In this document: one piece after another, positions 43,621-52,105 of the stretch
How positions within the stretch are numbered: position 1 is the stretch's first letter
Layout of the letters: each line of letters starts with the position of its first letter
DNA from: Lutibacter maritimus
GTDB taxonomy: Bacteria > Bacteroidota > Bacteroidia > Flavobacteriales > Flavobacteriaceae
Assembly: GCF_900116115.1 (NCBI RefSeq)
Contig: NZ_FOZP01000008.1
Span: 7,501 to 71,500 of the forward strand
Reading direction: 5' to 3'
Length of the DNA stretch: 64,000 nt
The notes under the pieces: generated by a model
Seen by the model: only the letters and a program-made list of their open reading frames with translations
Database searches by the model: none
What the model was told of the DNA's origin: nothing
Made by a program: the position numbers and the translations under genes

Positions 43621-44394
43621 TTATTTTAATTTTCCGTCAACTTTAATATCACCTAAAGGAAAGTATGGAAACATATGTTCTTCCATCCAAATATTTGCAT
43701 CATTCGGAGTCATTTTCCAACCCGAATTACAATTTGAAACAATTTCAACAAAGGATAATCCTTTTTTCAATCGTGTATTTTCAAATGCTTTTTGAATTGC
43801 TTTTTTAGCTTTTCGAGCGTGTTTATGTGTATGCACGGACTGACGAGTAACATAATAAACGCCTGGTAAATTTGCTACTAATTCAGTCATTTTTAATGGA
43901 GACCCCATTGATTTTATTTCTCTACCATAAGGTGATGTTGATGAGACCATTCCTTCTAAAGTTGTAGGAGCCATTTGACCACCAGTCATCCCATATATTC
44001 CATTATTCACAAAAATAATCACAATGTTTTCTCCTCTATTGCAAGCGTGAATTGTTTCGGCAGTTCCAATGGCGGCTAGATCTCCATCACCTTGGTATGT
44101 AAAAACATATTTTTCTGGCCAAGTTCTTGCAATTGCAGTAGCAACAGCAGGAGCTCTACCATGAGCTGCTTGTGTGATATCAATATTCATAAAATCATAA
44201 GCTAAAACGGAGCATCCAACAGGTGCTACTCCAATGGTGTCTTCTGAAATTCCCATTTCATCAATTACCTCCATAGCTAAATTATGAGCTGTTCCATGGC
44301 CACAACCCGGACAGTATGACAAGGCTGTGTCTGTCATTAATTTTGTTTTACAAAATACTTGATTCTCTGGTTTTATGATGTCTAGTACGTTCAT
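43621..44394 (-). CDS. 2-oxoacid:ferredoxin oxidoreductase, beta subunit (TPP-binding)
   Basis: 257 residues from ATG 44394. Seen: SYCPGCGHGTAHNLA (cluster cysteines near the proximal site), thiamine-diphosphate motif QGDGDLAAIGTAE with ..NNGIYGMTGGQ, and C-terminal NCNSGWKM. The start overlaps the alpha gene by 47 bases; the N-terminal IIKPENQ segment is present in relatives as I recall, so the overlap is taken as real rather than starting at 44337. Confidence 0.88.
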   Translation of the reverse strand: MNVLDIIKPENQVFCKTKLMTDTALSYCPGCGHGTAHNLAMEVIDEMGISEDTIGVAPVGCSVLAYDFMNIDITQAAHGRAPAVATAIARTWPEKYVFTYQGDGDLAAIGTAETIHACNRGENIVIIFVNNGIYGMTGGQMAPTTLEGMVSSTSPYGREIKSMGSPLKMTELVANLPGVYYVTRQSVHTHKHARKAKKAIQKAFENTRLKKGLSFVEIVSNCNSGWKMTPNDANIWMEEHMFPYFPLGDIKVDGKLK

Positions 44395-45472
44395 TGTTTA
44401 TGATTTTTTGTTCTAAAGCTTCTAATACTTCTTCAGGTGTATGAATAATTCCTCCGGTTCTTCCAAAATGTTCAACAGGTACTTTATGTTCAACAGATAG
44501 TTTTACATCTTCTATCATTTGTCCTGCATTTAATTCAACACTTAAAATTCCTTTTACTTGATCAGCTAATTCAAATAGAGGTTGTTTTGGATATGGGAAC
44601 AATGTAATTGGTCTTAATAACCCGGCTTTTATTCCTTTTTTTCTTGCTAATTCTATTGCTTTTTGGCTAATACGGGCGCTAGATCCGTAAGCTACAATTA
44701 AATAGTCAGCATCATCACATAGAATTTTTTCATAGCGCAAATCTTCTTTTTCCATTTGTTCATATTTTTTCATTAATCTATGAACTCTTGCTTCCATTTT
44801 TTCCGATTGTAAATCTAATGAAGTGATGATATTTCGTTCTCTGTTTTTTCTACCAGTTACTGCCCAATTTCCGTATTTTTCTATTAACTCTTCATTGGTT
44901 AATCGTGTTTTTTGATCTTTTAACTGTACTTTTTCCATCATTTGACCAATCAACCCATCGGAAAGAATTAATACTGGTGCACGATATTTAAAAGCAATAT
45001 CAAATGCATCTTCAACAAAATCTGACATTTCTTGAACTGATGCTGGAGCTAAAACATATAGTTTGTAATCCCCATGTCCACCACCTTTAACGGATTGAAA
45101 ATAATCTGCTTGTGAAGGTTGAATAGTCCCCAATCCTGGTCCGCCACGAACAACATTTACAATTACAGCCGGTAATTCAGCGCCTGCTAAATAAGAAATT
45201 CCTTCTAACTTTAGTGAAATTCCTGGGCTTGATGATGAAGTCATTACTTTTTTACCAGTACTAGCGGCTCCATAAACCATGTTTATAGCAGCAATTTCGC
45301 TTTCTGCTTGTAAAACCACCATACCTGTTCTTTTTTCAGGTTGTTCGGTCATTAAATACTCTATTACTTCTGATTGAGGTGTTATTGGATAACCAAAATA
45401 AGCATCTGCTCCAGCTCTAATAGCTGCTTCAGCCAATGCTTCATTACCTTTCATTAACTTTAATTCTGACAT
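44348..45472 (-). CDS. 2-oxoacid:ferredoxin oxidoreductase, alpha subunit (VorB-like)
   Basis: 374 residues. Seen: MKGNEALAEAAIRAGADAYFGYPITPQSEVIEYL split across the N-terminus, with QAESEIAAINMVYGAASTGKKVMTSSSSPG, VVRGGPGLGTIQPSQADYFQ, and a C-terminal domain with LLRPITLFPYP. The pattern resembles the 3-methyl-2-oxobutanoate (branched-chain) subunit VorB rather than pyruvate oxidoreductase. Specificity inferred. It couples CoA-dependent decarboxylation to ferredoxin reduction. Confidence 0.88.
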   Translation of the reverse strand: MSELKLMKGNEALAEAAIRAGADAYFGYPITPQSEVIEYLMTEQPEKRTGMVVLQAESEIAAINMVYGAASTGKKVMTSSSSPGISLKLEGISYLAGAELPAVIVNVVRGGPGLGTIQPSQADYFQSVKGGGHGDYKLYVLAPASVQEMSDFVEDAFDIAFKYRAPVLILSDGLIGQMMEKVQLKDQKTRLTNEELIEKYGNWAVTGRKNRERNIITSLDLQSEKMEARVHRLMKKYEQMEKEDLRYEKILCDDADYLIVAYGSSARISQKAIELARKKGIKAGLLRPITLFPYPKQPLFELADQVKGILSVELNAGQMIEDVKLSVEHKVPVEHFGRTGGIIHTPEEVLEALEQKIINNERTRHHKTRESSIL

Positions 45473-45489
45473 TTTAAGATTTTTATAAA

Positions 45490-45720
45490 TTAAGCAGATA
45501 CTTTAACTCTATATACAGAAATTGCTCTGTCTGGACATACAATGCCACAATTTGTGCAACCTGTACAGGCTTCTGGGTTTTTCATATATGCGTAATGATA
45601 GCCTTTGCGGTTAACGTTGGCTGTCATTCCTATTACATCTTCAGGGCAAACAGGTATACAAACTTCACAACCTTTGCAAGCCTCTGTGTCAACTACTATA
45701 GCTCCTTTAACTTTTGCCAT
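45490..45720 (-). CDS. Two-cluster 4Fe-4S ferredoxin-like delta subunit
   Basis: 76 residues with two CxxCxxCxxxCP motifs (CKGCEVCIPVCP and CTGCTNCGIVCP), typical of the delta subunit of 2-oxoacid oxidoreductases. First gene of the four-gene unit, 17 bases before alpha. A -7 box lies upstream. Confidence 0.92.
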   Translation of the reverse strand: MAKVKGAIVVDTEACKGCEVCIPVCPEDVIGMTANVNRKGYHYAYMKNPEACTGCTNCGIVCPDRAISVYRVKVSA

Positions 45721-45766
45721 TTTAATAATTTTAAGTGTTATTATTAACTAGTAATTCTATTATTCT

Positions 45767-45774
45767 CAAAGTTA
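45767..45774 (-). promoter_or_regulatory. -7 box (TAACTTTG) for the Vor operon
   Basis: A perfect TAnnTTTG on the minus strand, 46 bases upstream of the delta ATG. The octamer equals the one in front of rsfS and birA. Confidence 0.5.
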
Positions 45775-45862
45775 TGGCTATTTCATTGTAAAAACTATGA
45801 CAAATATCAATTCATGACATTTATCATTATTATATCTTCAAAAAATAAGTTTTAAAATAAAA

Positions 45863-45886
45863 AAAAACGCTTTAAATAGCGTTTTT
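45863..45886 (-). terminator. Terminator of the branched-chain E1 gene
   Basis: A perfect 9-bp stem (AAAAACGCT/AGCGTTTTT) with a 6-base loop, followed on the minus strand by a long T-run, 35 bases after the E1 stop. Confidence 0.88.
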
Positions 45887-45920
45887 ATTGAAATATTTTA
45901 AATTGTAACAAATGTTTCCT

Positions 45921-48371
45921 TTAATAAAGTTGTTTAAATTTTAGAGGATTTACTTCTTGCATTATTTTATAAATGCATTCAAAAATATCTTCAGCATTTG
46001 GTTTTGAGAAATAATCACCATCTGTACCATATGCAGTTCTATGATCTTTAGCAGTTAATGTAACAGGTTTGCTATCTAAAAACAGGTATGCATTTTGTTT
46101 TTCAAGTATTTCATTTAATATATATGCTGAAGCGCCTCCAGGAACATCTTCGTCAATAATTAGTAATCTGTTTGTTTTTTGGATACTTTTTACAATATCA
46201 TGATTAATGTCAAAAGGAAGTAAAGTTTGTACATCAATAATTTCTATATCAATATCAACTTGAGTTAAAGAGTTAACTACTTCTTCAACTATTTTTAAGG
46301 TTGATCCGTATGATACAACAGTAATATCTTTTCCTGTTTTAATAGTTTCAACTACACCAATAGGTGTTTTAAATTCGCCTAAATTAATTGGTAATTTTTC
46401 TTTAAGCCTATAACCGTTTAAGTTTTCAATAATTAATGCTGGTTCATCACATTCTAATAATGTATTATAAAAACCTGCGGCTTTTGTCATGTTTCTTGGA
46501 ACTAAAACATGCATTCCTCTAAGCATATGCACAATTGCTCCCATTGGTGAGCCTGAATGCCAAATACCTTCTAATCTGTGACCTCTTGTTCTAACAATTA
46601 ATGGAGCTTTTTGAGTTCCTGAAGTTCTGTAATGCAGTGTTGCTAAATCGTCACTTAAAATTTGAATGGCGTACAATAAATAATCTAAATATTGAATTTC
46701 TGCAATTGGACGAAGCCCTCTTAAAGCCATTCCTATTCCTTGACCAACAATGGTTGCTTCTCTAATTCCAGTATCTGAAACTCTTAGTTTGCCATATTTT
46801 TCTTGTAAACCTACTAATCCTTGATTTACATCACCTATGTTACCAGAGTCTTCTCCAAAAATAAAAAGATCAGGATGTTTTGAGAATAATTTGTCGAAAT
46901 TTTCTTTGATAATAATTCTTCCATCAACTAATTCAGCATTATCATTATATTTTGGTAATTCTTCTTTAACATGAAAAACATTTTGATTTGTTGTACTGTA
47001 TAGGTGAGAACTGTATTTGTATTGTTCTTTACTTAAAGATGTTGTAATCCAGTTTTGAAGTTGTGCTTTTTCAAAACTTTCTTCGTCCCTAACATATACT
47101 GCAGCTTTTCTTGCGGTTGATAGATTATCTTTTCTTGAAGGATCTGGAATTTCGGCTAAATCATTCTTTAATTTTAAAATAAATGCTTTGTTTTTACTTT
47201 TAGATGCTACATTTTCAAGTAGTTGTAATAGCGCGCTTCTTTGTTCTTTTATAGGATTTAAAAAATCTGCCCAAGCTTCTCTTTTTGCTTGATTAACAGT
47301 TTTTTTTGCCTCTTTTTCTATTTTAATTAATTCTTCTTCAGAATCTACAAATTTTAAGCTATTTCCTTCAGTATCATTTAATTCAAATTCAATAATCCAA
47401 TCTCGCATTTTTGAAATACAATCATGTTGTCTTTCCCAAATTAAACGTTCTTTAGATTTGTAACGTTCATGAGAACCAGAAGTAGAATGTCCTTGTGGTT
47501 GTGTTAAATCTGTTACATGAATTAAAACAGGAACATGTTCTTCTCTTGCAATTTTTGCGGCTTTATTATAAGTGTCAACTAATTTTGCGTAGTTGTATCC
47601 TTCAACCACAAAAATTTCGTAGCCTTTATTTTTTTCATCTCGTTGAAATCCTTTTAAAATTTCAGAAATATTTTCTTTAGTAGTTTGAAATTTTGCTGGT
47701 ACAGAAATACCATAAGCATCATCCCAAACACTAATTATTAAAGGAACCTGTAAAACTCCTGCTGCATTAAATGTTTCAAAAAACACACCTTCAGATGTAC
47801 TTGCATTACCAATTGTTCCCCAAGAAATTTCATTACCGTTGTTAGAAAACTTAGGTTTTTTTAATGCAGGTAATTTTCTAAACATTTTAGAAGCCTGAGC
47901 TATACCTAACATTCGTGGCATTTGACCTGCAGTTGGTGAAATATCTGAACTTGAATTGTATTGTTCTGTTAAATTTTTAAACTGTCCGTTTTCATCTAAA
48001 CTATGTGTTTGAAAATGACCTCCCATTTGTCTTCCGGCAGACATTGGATCTGCTTTTAAATCTGGGTGCGCATACAAACCAGCAAAAAATTGTTGAGGTG
48101 TTAACTCACCAATAGCCATCATAAATGTTTGATCACGGTAATAACCAGATCTAAAATCACCTTTTTTAAAGGCTTTTGCCATAGCTAATTGTGGCACTTC
48201 TTTTCCATCGCCAAAAATACCAAATTTTGCTTTTCCGGTTAAAACTTCTCTTCTGCCCAATAAACTGCATTCTCTACTAATTACTGCAATTTTATAATCA
48301 TTTAATACTTCTGATTTAAATTGGTTGAATGAGAGTTGTTCTTGACTTGTAGCTGAAGTTTTTACATTCAT
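45921..48371 (-). CDS. Branched-chain 2-oxoacid dehydrogenase E1, alpha-beta fusion
   Basis: Thiamine-dependent E1 of the NAD-linked dehydrogenase complex (2-oxoisovalerate type); 816 residues from ATG 48371. Seen: N-terminal alpha part (about 1-400) with GYYRDQTFMMAIGE, RQMGGHFQTHSLD and ISWGTIGNASTSEGVFFE, then a beta part (about 485-816) with VFGEDSGNIGDVNQGLVGLQEKYG, RLEGIWHSGSPMG and LIIDEDVPGGASAYI. An upstream ATG at 48407 is rejected because the -7 box at 48395-48402 lies between them. E2 and E3 are not in the window. Next to the ferredoxin-linked Vor genes. Confidence 0.9.
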   Translation of the reverse strand: MNVKTSATSQEQLSFNQFKSEVLNDYKIAVISRECSLLGRREVLTGKAKFGIFGDGKEVPQLAMAKAFKKGDFRSGYYRDQTFMMAIGELTPQQFFAGLYAHPDLKADPMSAGRQMGGHFQTHSLDENGQFKNLTEQYNSSSDISPTAGQMPRMLGIAQASKMFRKLPALKKPKFSNNGNEISWGTIGNASTSEGVFFETFNAAGVLQVPLIISVWDDAYGISVPAKFQTTKENISEILKGFQRDEKNKGYEIFVVEGYNYAKLVDTYNKAAKIAREEHVPVLIHVTDLTQPQGHSTSGSHERYKSKERLIWERQHDCISKMRDWIIEFELNDTEGNSLKFVDSEEELIKIEKEAKKTVNQAKREAWADFLNPIKEQRSALLQLLENVASKSKNKAFILKLKNDLAEIPDPSRKDNLSTARKAAVYVRDEESFEKAQLQNWITTSLSKEQYKYSSHLYSTTNQNVFHVKEELPKYNDNAELVDGRIIIKENFDKLFSKHPDLFIFGEDSGNIGDVNQGLVGLQEKYGKLRVSDTGIREATIVGQGIGMALRGLRPIAEIQYLDYLLYAIQILSDDLATLHYRTSGTQKAPLIVRTRGHRLEGIWHSGSPMGAIVHMLRGMHVLVPRNMTKAAGFYNTLLECDEPALIIENLNGYRLKEKLPINLGEFKTPIGVVETIKTGKDITVVSYGSTLKIVEEVVNSLTQVDIDIEIIDVQTLLPFDINHDIVKSIQKTNRLLIIDEDVPGGASAYILNEILEKQNAYLFLDSKPVTLTAKDHRTAYGTDGDYFSKPNAEDIFECIYKIMQEVNPLKFKQLY

Positions 48372-48394
48372 ATTTTTTGATTGTTTTAGTTTTG

Positions 48395-48402
48395 CAAACT
48401 TA
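48395..48402 (-). promoter_or_regulatory. -7 box (TAAGTTTG) for the E1 gene
   Basis: A perfect TAnnTTTG on the minus strand, 23 bases upstream of ATG 48371; it decides against the longer reading frame. Confidence 0.6.
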
Positions 48403-48530
48403 CTCAATTTTAATGATACTTAAAAATAGATGGTATTTGTTGCGTATAAATAACAAAAAGTGTTAAATATCATTATTTCAATATGAATTATTTAATGAAT
48501 AGTTTCTTTTTTGAAGTTTAATGATAAAAA

Positions 48531-51341
48531 CTAATAAAATCCTCTTTTAATAAAGTTGTATATTTTTTTAGGTTTTATAACTAATACAAATCTAATTTTT
48601 GAGCTGTAATTTGGTTCTGTAATTTCCCAACCTAAATTAGAATGTAGTGGAAAATAAACTTCTAAAATATCTTGCACAAAATTTAATCGAACACCATTTT
48701 CGTGGGCGAAAAATAGTTTTTCGTTTTTATTTTTAACAAAGCCAACATCTGTGTAAACTTCAAACCAACGCCACAAACCAATACTTGTGTTTAAAGTTGT
48801 TAAAAACTGATTTGCATATTGTACGGGAAGTTTAGATTTAAATCCACCTTCATTAATAATAATTTGTTGACTAAAAAAGCCTGTGGTTTCTGATCTTCCT
48901 AAATAATCATATTGAAAAAGATAATCAGTTGGACGGTCAAGAGCAAAACTAAAATAATCAGTTTCGGTATTGTTATTTAAAAAAGCCCCTGCAAAAAATC
49001 TGAAATCAAATTGAGTGTTGGTGTCAGTTAGTTTTCTAAATTGCGCTGTAAGTGATAATTTGCTAAACTTACTTGAAATTTCAAGTCCAGTTGAAAAACG
49101 AACATCATCAATAATATCGGGTTTAGAATAACCAAACTCTAAGTTAAAAACATTGTATTTATTGGTTTCTGGATGTTGTGTTTGTGTTAATGATTTTTCT
49201 TTATCAATAGAAACTAAAGAAGCTGCCAAAACTTTATTACTAACATCTCTTAAACTATTTCTTTTAAACTCAATTGCAGCAAATGGAGTTAATGAAGTAT
49301 AAGTTAAATTTGGTGCATAAAGAAAACTACTTCCTCCAGCACCAATTACAAATTTATTGATGTTGTTATCTTCAGGTAAATATTCGTAAATAAAAGAATA
49401 AGAACCAGAAAATGTATTACTTTTTGTACTATATGATGGCGTTAATTTGTATTGAAAACTTTTTTCTAAAATTGTTTTATTTGATATTGCCAAACCCAAC
49501 ACCAATCCATCGTAATAATTAAATCTGTAAACAGGTGTATAAAAAAACTGATTGTAATAAGGGTTTTCAACGTCTTTTAAAAATTTTAGCTGAACGGGCT
49601 TGTTTAGCAGTTTTTTATCAACATTTTTCCAATTGTTTTTTAAATTGTATTCTGGTAATTCAAAATTATAATTAAGAGACAATCTATTAAAATCGTTTTG
49701 TGGTATTTTTATGGTTGAAATGGAATCAATTCCTACAAGCCATTTTTTAAATTTAATTTCGTCATCTTTTAAACCATATAACTGAATAGGAGCGGTAAAA
49801 TTTCGTTTATTTAAAATTGTTACTTCAATTGAATCTTTTGTTTTATGAATTTTTTTAATGGTATAATCAATTTTTTTGTTGGTTTTTAAATAATCATTTT
49901 TAAACCAATCAAGGTTTTTATCTGTTTTTAAATTTTCAACAAAAGTTGAACTTTGAGCTAATTTACCAGTGTTATTTTTAGCAAATTCAACAATACCTTG
50001 TTTAACTATTGAATCGCCTAAATAACTTTCAAGAAATTTTAGTCCTAAACCAGCTTTGTATTTATTTACAATTTTTCGGTTAAAATTAGATAATGATGCT
50101 GCATTTTCGTTTAATGCTTGATCAATGTTTTTTCTGGTGGCAAATTGATATAAAAACGGATATTTATCATTAAACCCTAATTTTGATAAGTTAAAGTTTT
50201 TAATTCCCCAAATTTTAGAAATATTTCCAATAGCTTTTACTTCAGGATAATATTTTTCAACATATTTTATCATTAAAAATGTTTGTATTCCATCGGCAAG
50301 CCAAGCGTCTTCTCTTTGGTTGAAAACAAAAATATTGTCAATATATTTTTTTGACAAAACTTTAAAAAATTGAATATCCCATTCAAAAGTATCGCTAAAA
50401 GGTGCTAAAAATGATGGCAATTGATTAAAACCATATACCGGATTTTTATCGTATTCAACTCTATTTATTAACAGTTTTTCGTGCGGAAAATCACCTAAAT
50501 ACGATTTTAAAAAGTCCAATTCTCTATTTAAAATATCGGTTTGAACAGCGGTATTTAGTTTTTCGGAAGTTAAATTGGTAATTATAGAAACAGGTTTTGA
50601 TTGAAACTCAATAAAATTGTTTTCTTGCGTAATATTAAGTTCAATATCTGTTTTTTGTTTGCCAATTAACTGATAGCGAACAACATCTTTTATAGTGTCT
50701 TTAATAATAGCTAAATCTGTATTAACTTTATAAGAAACTGGAACAATAAGAGTAATATTATAGTCATAAAAATCAATATATAAATCATCTAAATCTAAAT
50801 TATTATATACATACCATTTTTTGTTAAAAATGGCCGGTGCTAAATACCAATATCTTAAATTATAATCTACTGTATTTACACCATATTTTGTAAATTTATC
50901 TTTAGGTAACCTAACAACATAAGTGGCATTAATTTTTACACTTTCATTGGGTTTTAAGGGCTTGTTTAAAATAATTTTGAAAAAATCCGGATTTTTTTCT
51001 GTAACCTCCCAAGTAGCTACTTCATAATCAATATAAATACTGTTAATTTTACCAAAACCTCGGTGTTTGTCTTTTGCAAAATGAAAATTTTTAGAATAAT
51101 TTTCAATAAACCTTTTGGCTAAAGGAGTATTTTTATCTTTATACGCGTTTGGCCAATTATGTAAATAAATTTCATTTAAAGTTGTATTTGAACTGTTATG
51201 GTAATTGATTGATTGTGTTACTTTTAGTTCGTTTGATTCTGGTTTAAAAATTGAAATTATATCAATAGTATTATTTTGCCCATACGTTTTTTTTGAACAG
51301 ATGGCACACAAAATCACTATTAATACAATATATTTTTTCAA
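48531..51341 (-). CDS. M1-peptidase-like protein without zinc motif, with C-terminal beta-barrel
   Basis: 936 residues. Seen: a signal peptide (1-21), an N-terminal beta-rich domain and M1-like region, then about 310 residues of alternating beta strands (about 620-936) that look like an outer-membrane barrel. Aligned by eye on WLADGIQTFL (347-356, where M1 enzymes read WLNEGFATY), the HExxH position reads KVLSK (327-331) and the GxMEN position reads GFNQL (304-308), so both zinc binding and exopeptidase motifs are absent. Probably an inactive scaffold or binding protein at the outer membrane. Last in a uvrA-LOG-this gene unit, 12 bases after LOG. Confidence 0.75.
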   Translation of the reverse strand: MKKYIVLIVILCAICSKKTYGQNNTIDIISIFKPESNELKVTQSINYHNSSNTTLNEIYLHNWPNAYKDKNTPLAKRFIENYSKNFHFAKDKHRGFGKINSIYIDYEVATWEVTEKNPDFFKIILNKPLKPNESVKINATYVVRLPKDKFTKYGVNTVDYNLRYWYLAPAIFNKKWYVYNNLDLDDLYIDFYDYNITLIVPVSYKVNTDLAIIKDTIKDVVRYQLIGKQKTDIELNITQENNFIEFQSKPVSIITNLTSEKLNTAVQTDILNRELDFLKSYLGDFPHEKLLINRVEYDKNPVYGFNQLPSFLAPFSDTFEWDIQFFKVLSKKYIDNIFVFNQREDAWLADGIQTFLMIKYVEKYYPEVKAIGNISKIWGIKNFNLSKLGFNDKYPFLYQFATRKNIDQALNENAASLSNFNRKIVNKYKAGLGLKFLESYLGDSIVKQGIVEFAKNNTGKLAQSSTFVENLKTDKNLDWFKNDYLKTNKKIDYTIKKIHKTKDSIEVTILNKRNFTAPIQLYGLKDDEIKFKKWLVGIDSISTIKIPQNDFNRLSLNYNFELPEYNLKNNWKNVDKKLLNKPVQLKFLKDVENPYYNQFFYTPVYRFNYYDGLVLGLAISNKTILEKSFQYKLTPSYSTKSNTFSGSYSFIYEYLPEDNNINKFVIGAGGSSFLYAPNLTYTSLTPFAAIEFKRNSLRDVSNKVLAASLVSIDKEKSLTQTQHPETNKYNVFNLEFGYSKPDIIDDVRFSTGLEISSKFSKLSLTAQFRKLTDTNTQFDFRFFAGAFLNNNTETDYFSFALDRPTDYLFQYDYLGRSETTGFFSQQIIINEGGFKSKLPVQYANQFLTTLNTSIGLWRWFEVYTDVGFVKNKNEKLFFAHENGVRLNFVQDILEVYFPLHSNLGWEITEPNYSSKIRFVLVIKPKKIYNFIKRGFY

Positions 51342-51353
51342 GAAATTACGTTA

Positions 51354-52064
51354 TTAGAAATTAGGGCTTAGGCTGTATTTTTTATAGAATGTGTTAATTA
51401 CTTCTAGTACTTCTTCTTCTGTATCTACAATTGAAATAAGTTCTAAATCGGCTGTACTAATGTTACCTTCTTCAACAAGTGTAGTTTGAATCCAATTTAT
51501 TAAACCAGACCAGAATTTTCTTCCCACTAAAACTATAGGAAATTTACCTATTTTTTTTGTTTGAATTAGTGTGATTGCTTCAAAAAGTTCATCCATTGTT
51601 CCAAAACCGCCAGGCATAACTACAAATCCTTGTGAGTATTTCATGAACATTACTTTTCTAACAAAGAAATAGTCAAAATCTAAACTTTTATCAGGATCAA
51701 TGTATGGGTTATCATGTTGTTCAAAAGGTAATTCAATGTTTAAACCAACAGAAGTTCCTTTTCCTCTATGTGCGCCTCTGTTACCAGCTTCCATTATTCC
51801 TGGTCCGCCACCTGTAACTATTCCGTAACCATTTTGGGTTAATTCATATGCAATGTTTTCAGCTAATTTATAATATTTATGATCTGGTTTGGTTCTGGCG
51901 GATCCAAAAATTGTGACACAAGGACCAATTTTGCTTAAACGCTCAAAACCTTCAACAAATTCAGCCATTATTTTAAAAATAGCCCAAGAGTCGTTAGTTT
52001 TTATCTCGTTCCAGGTTTTTTGTTTAAATTTTTCTCTTATTTTTCTATCTTCATTCGGAGCCAT
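51354..52064 (-). CDS. TIGR00730 / LOG family Rossmann-fold protein
   Basis: 236 residues. Seen: TIFGSARTKPDH, GGGPGIMEAGNRGAHRG, and the signature PGGFGTMDELFEAITLIQ, which is the PGGxGTxxE motif of LOG proteins (often mislabelled lysine decarboxylase). Family members release cytokinin-type bases from nucleoside monophosphates or act as nucleotide-binding proteins. 41 bases after uvrA. Confidence 0.87.
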   Translation of the reverse strand: MAPNEDRKIREKFKQKTWNEIKTNDSWAIFKIMAEFVEGFERLSKIGPCVTIFGSARTKPDHKYYKLAENIAYELTQNGYGIVTGGGPGIMEAGNRGAHRGKGTSVGLNIELPFEQHDNPYIDPDKSLDFDYFFVRKVMFMKYSQGFVVMPGGFGTMDELFEAITLIQTKKIGKFPIVLVGRKFWSGLINWIQTTLVEEGNISTADLELISIVDTEEEVLEVINTFYKKYSLSPNF

Positions 52065-52105
52065 ATTTCGACAATATTTTTTAATTTTTTAAGTAATTTA
52101 TCCGC

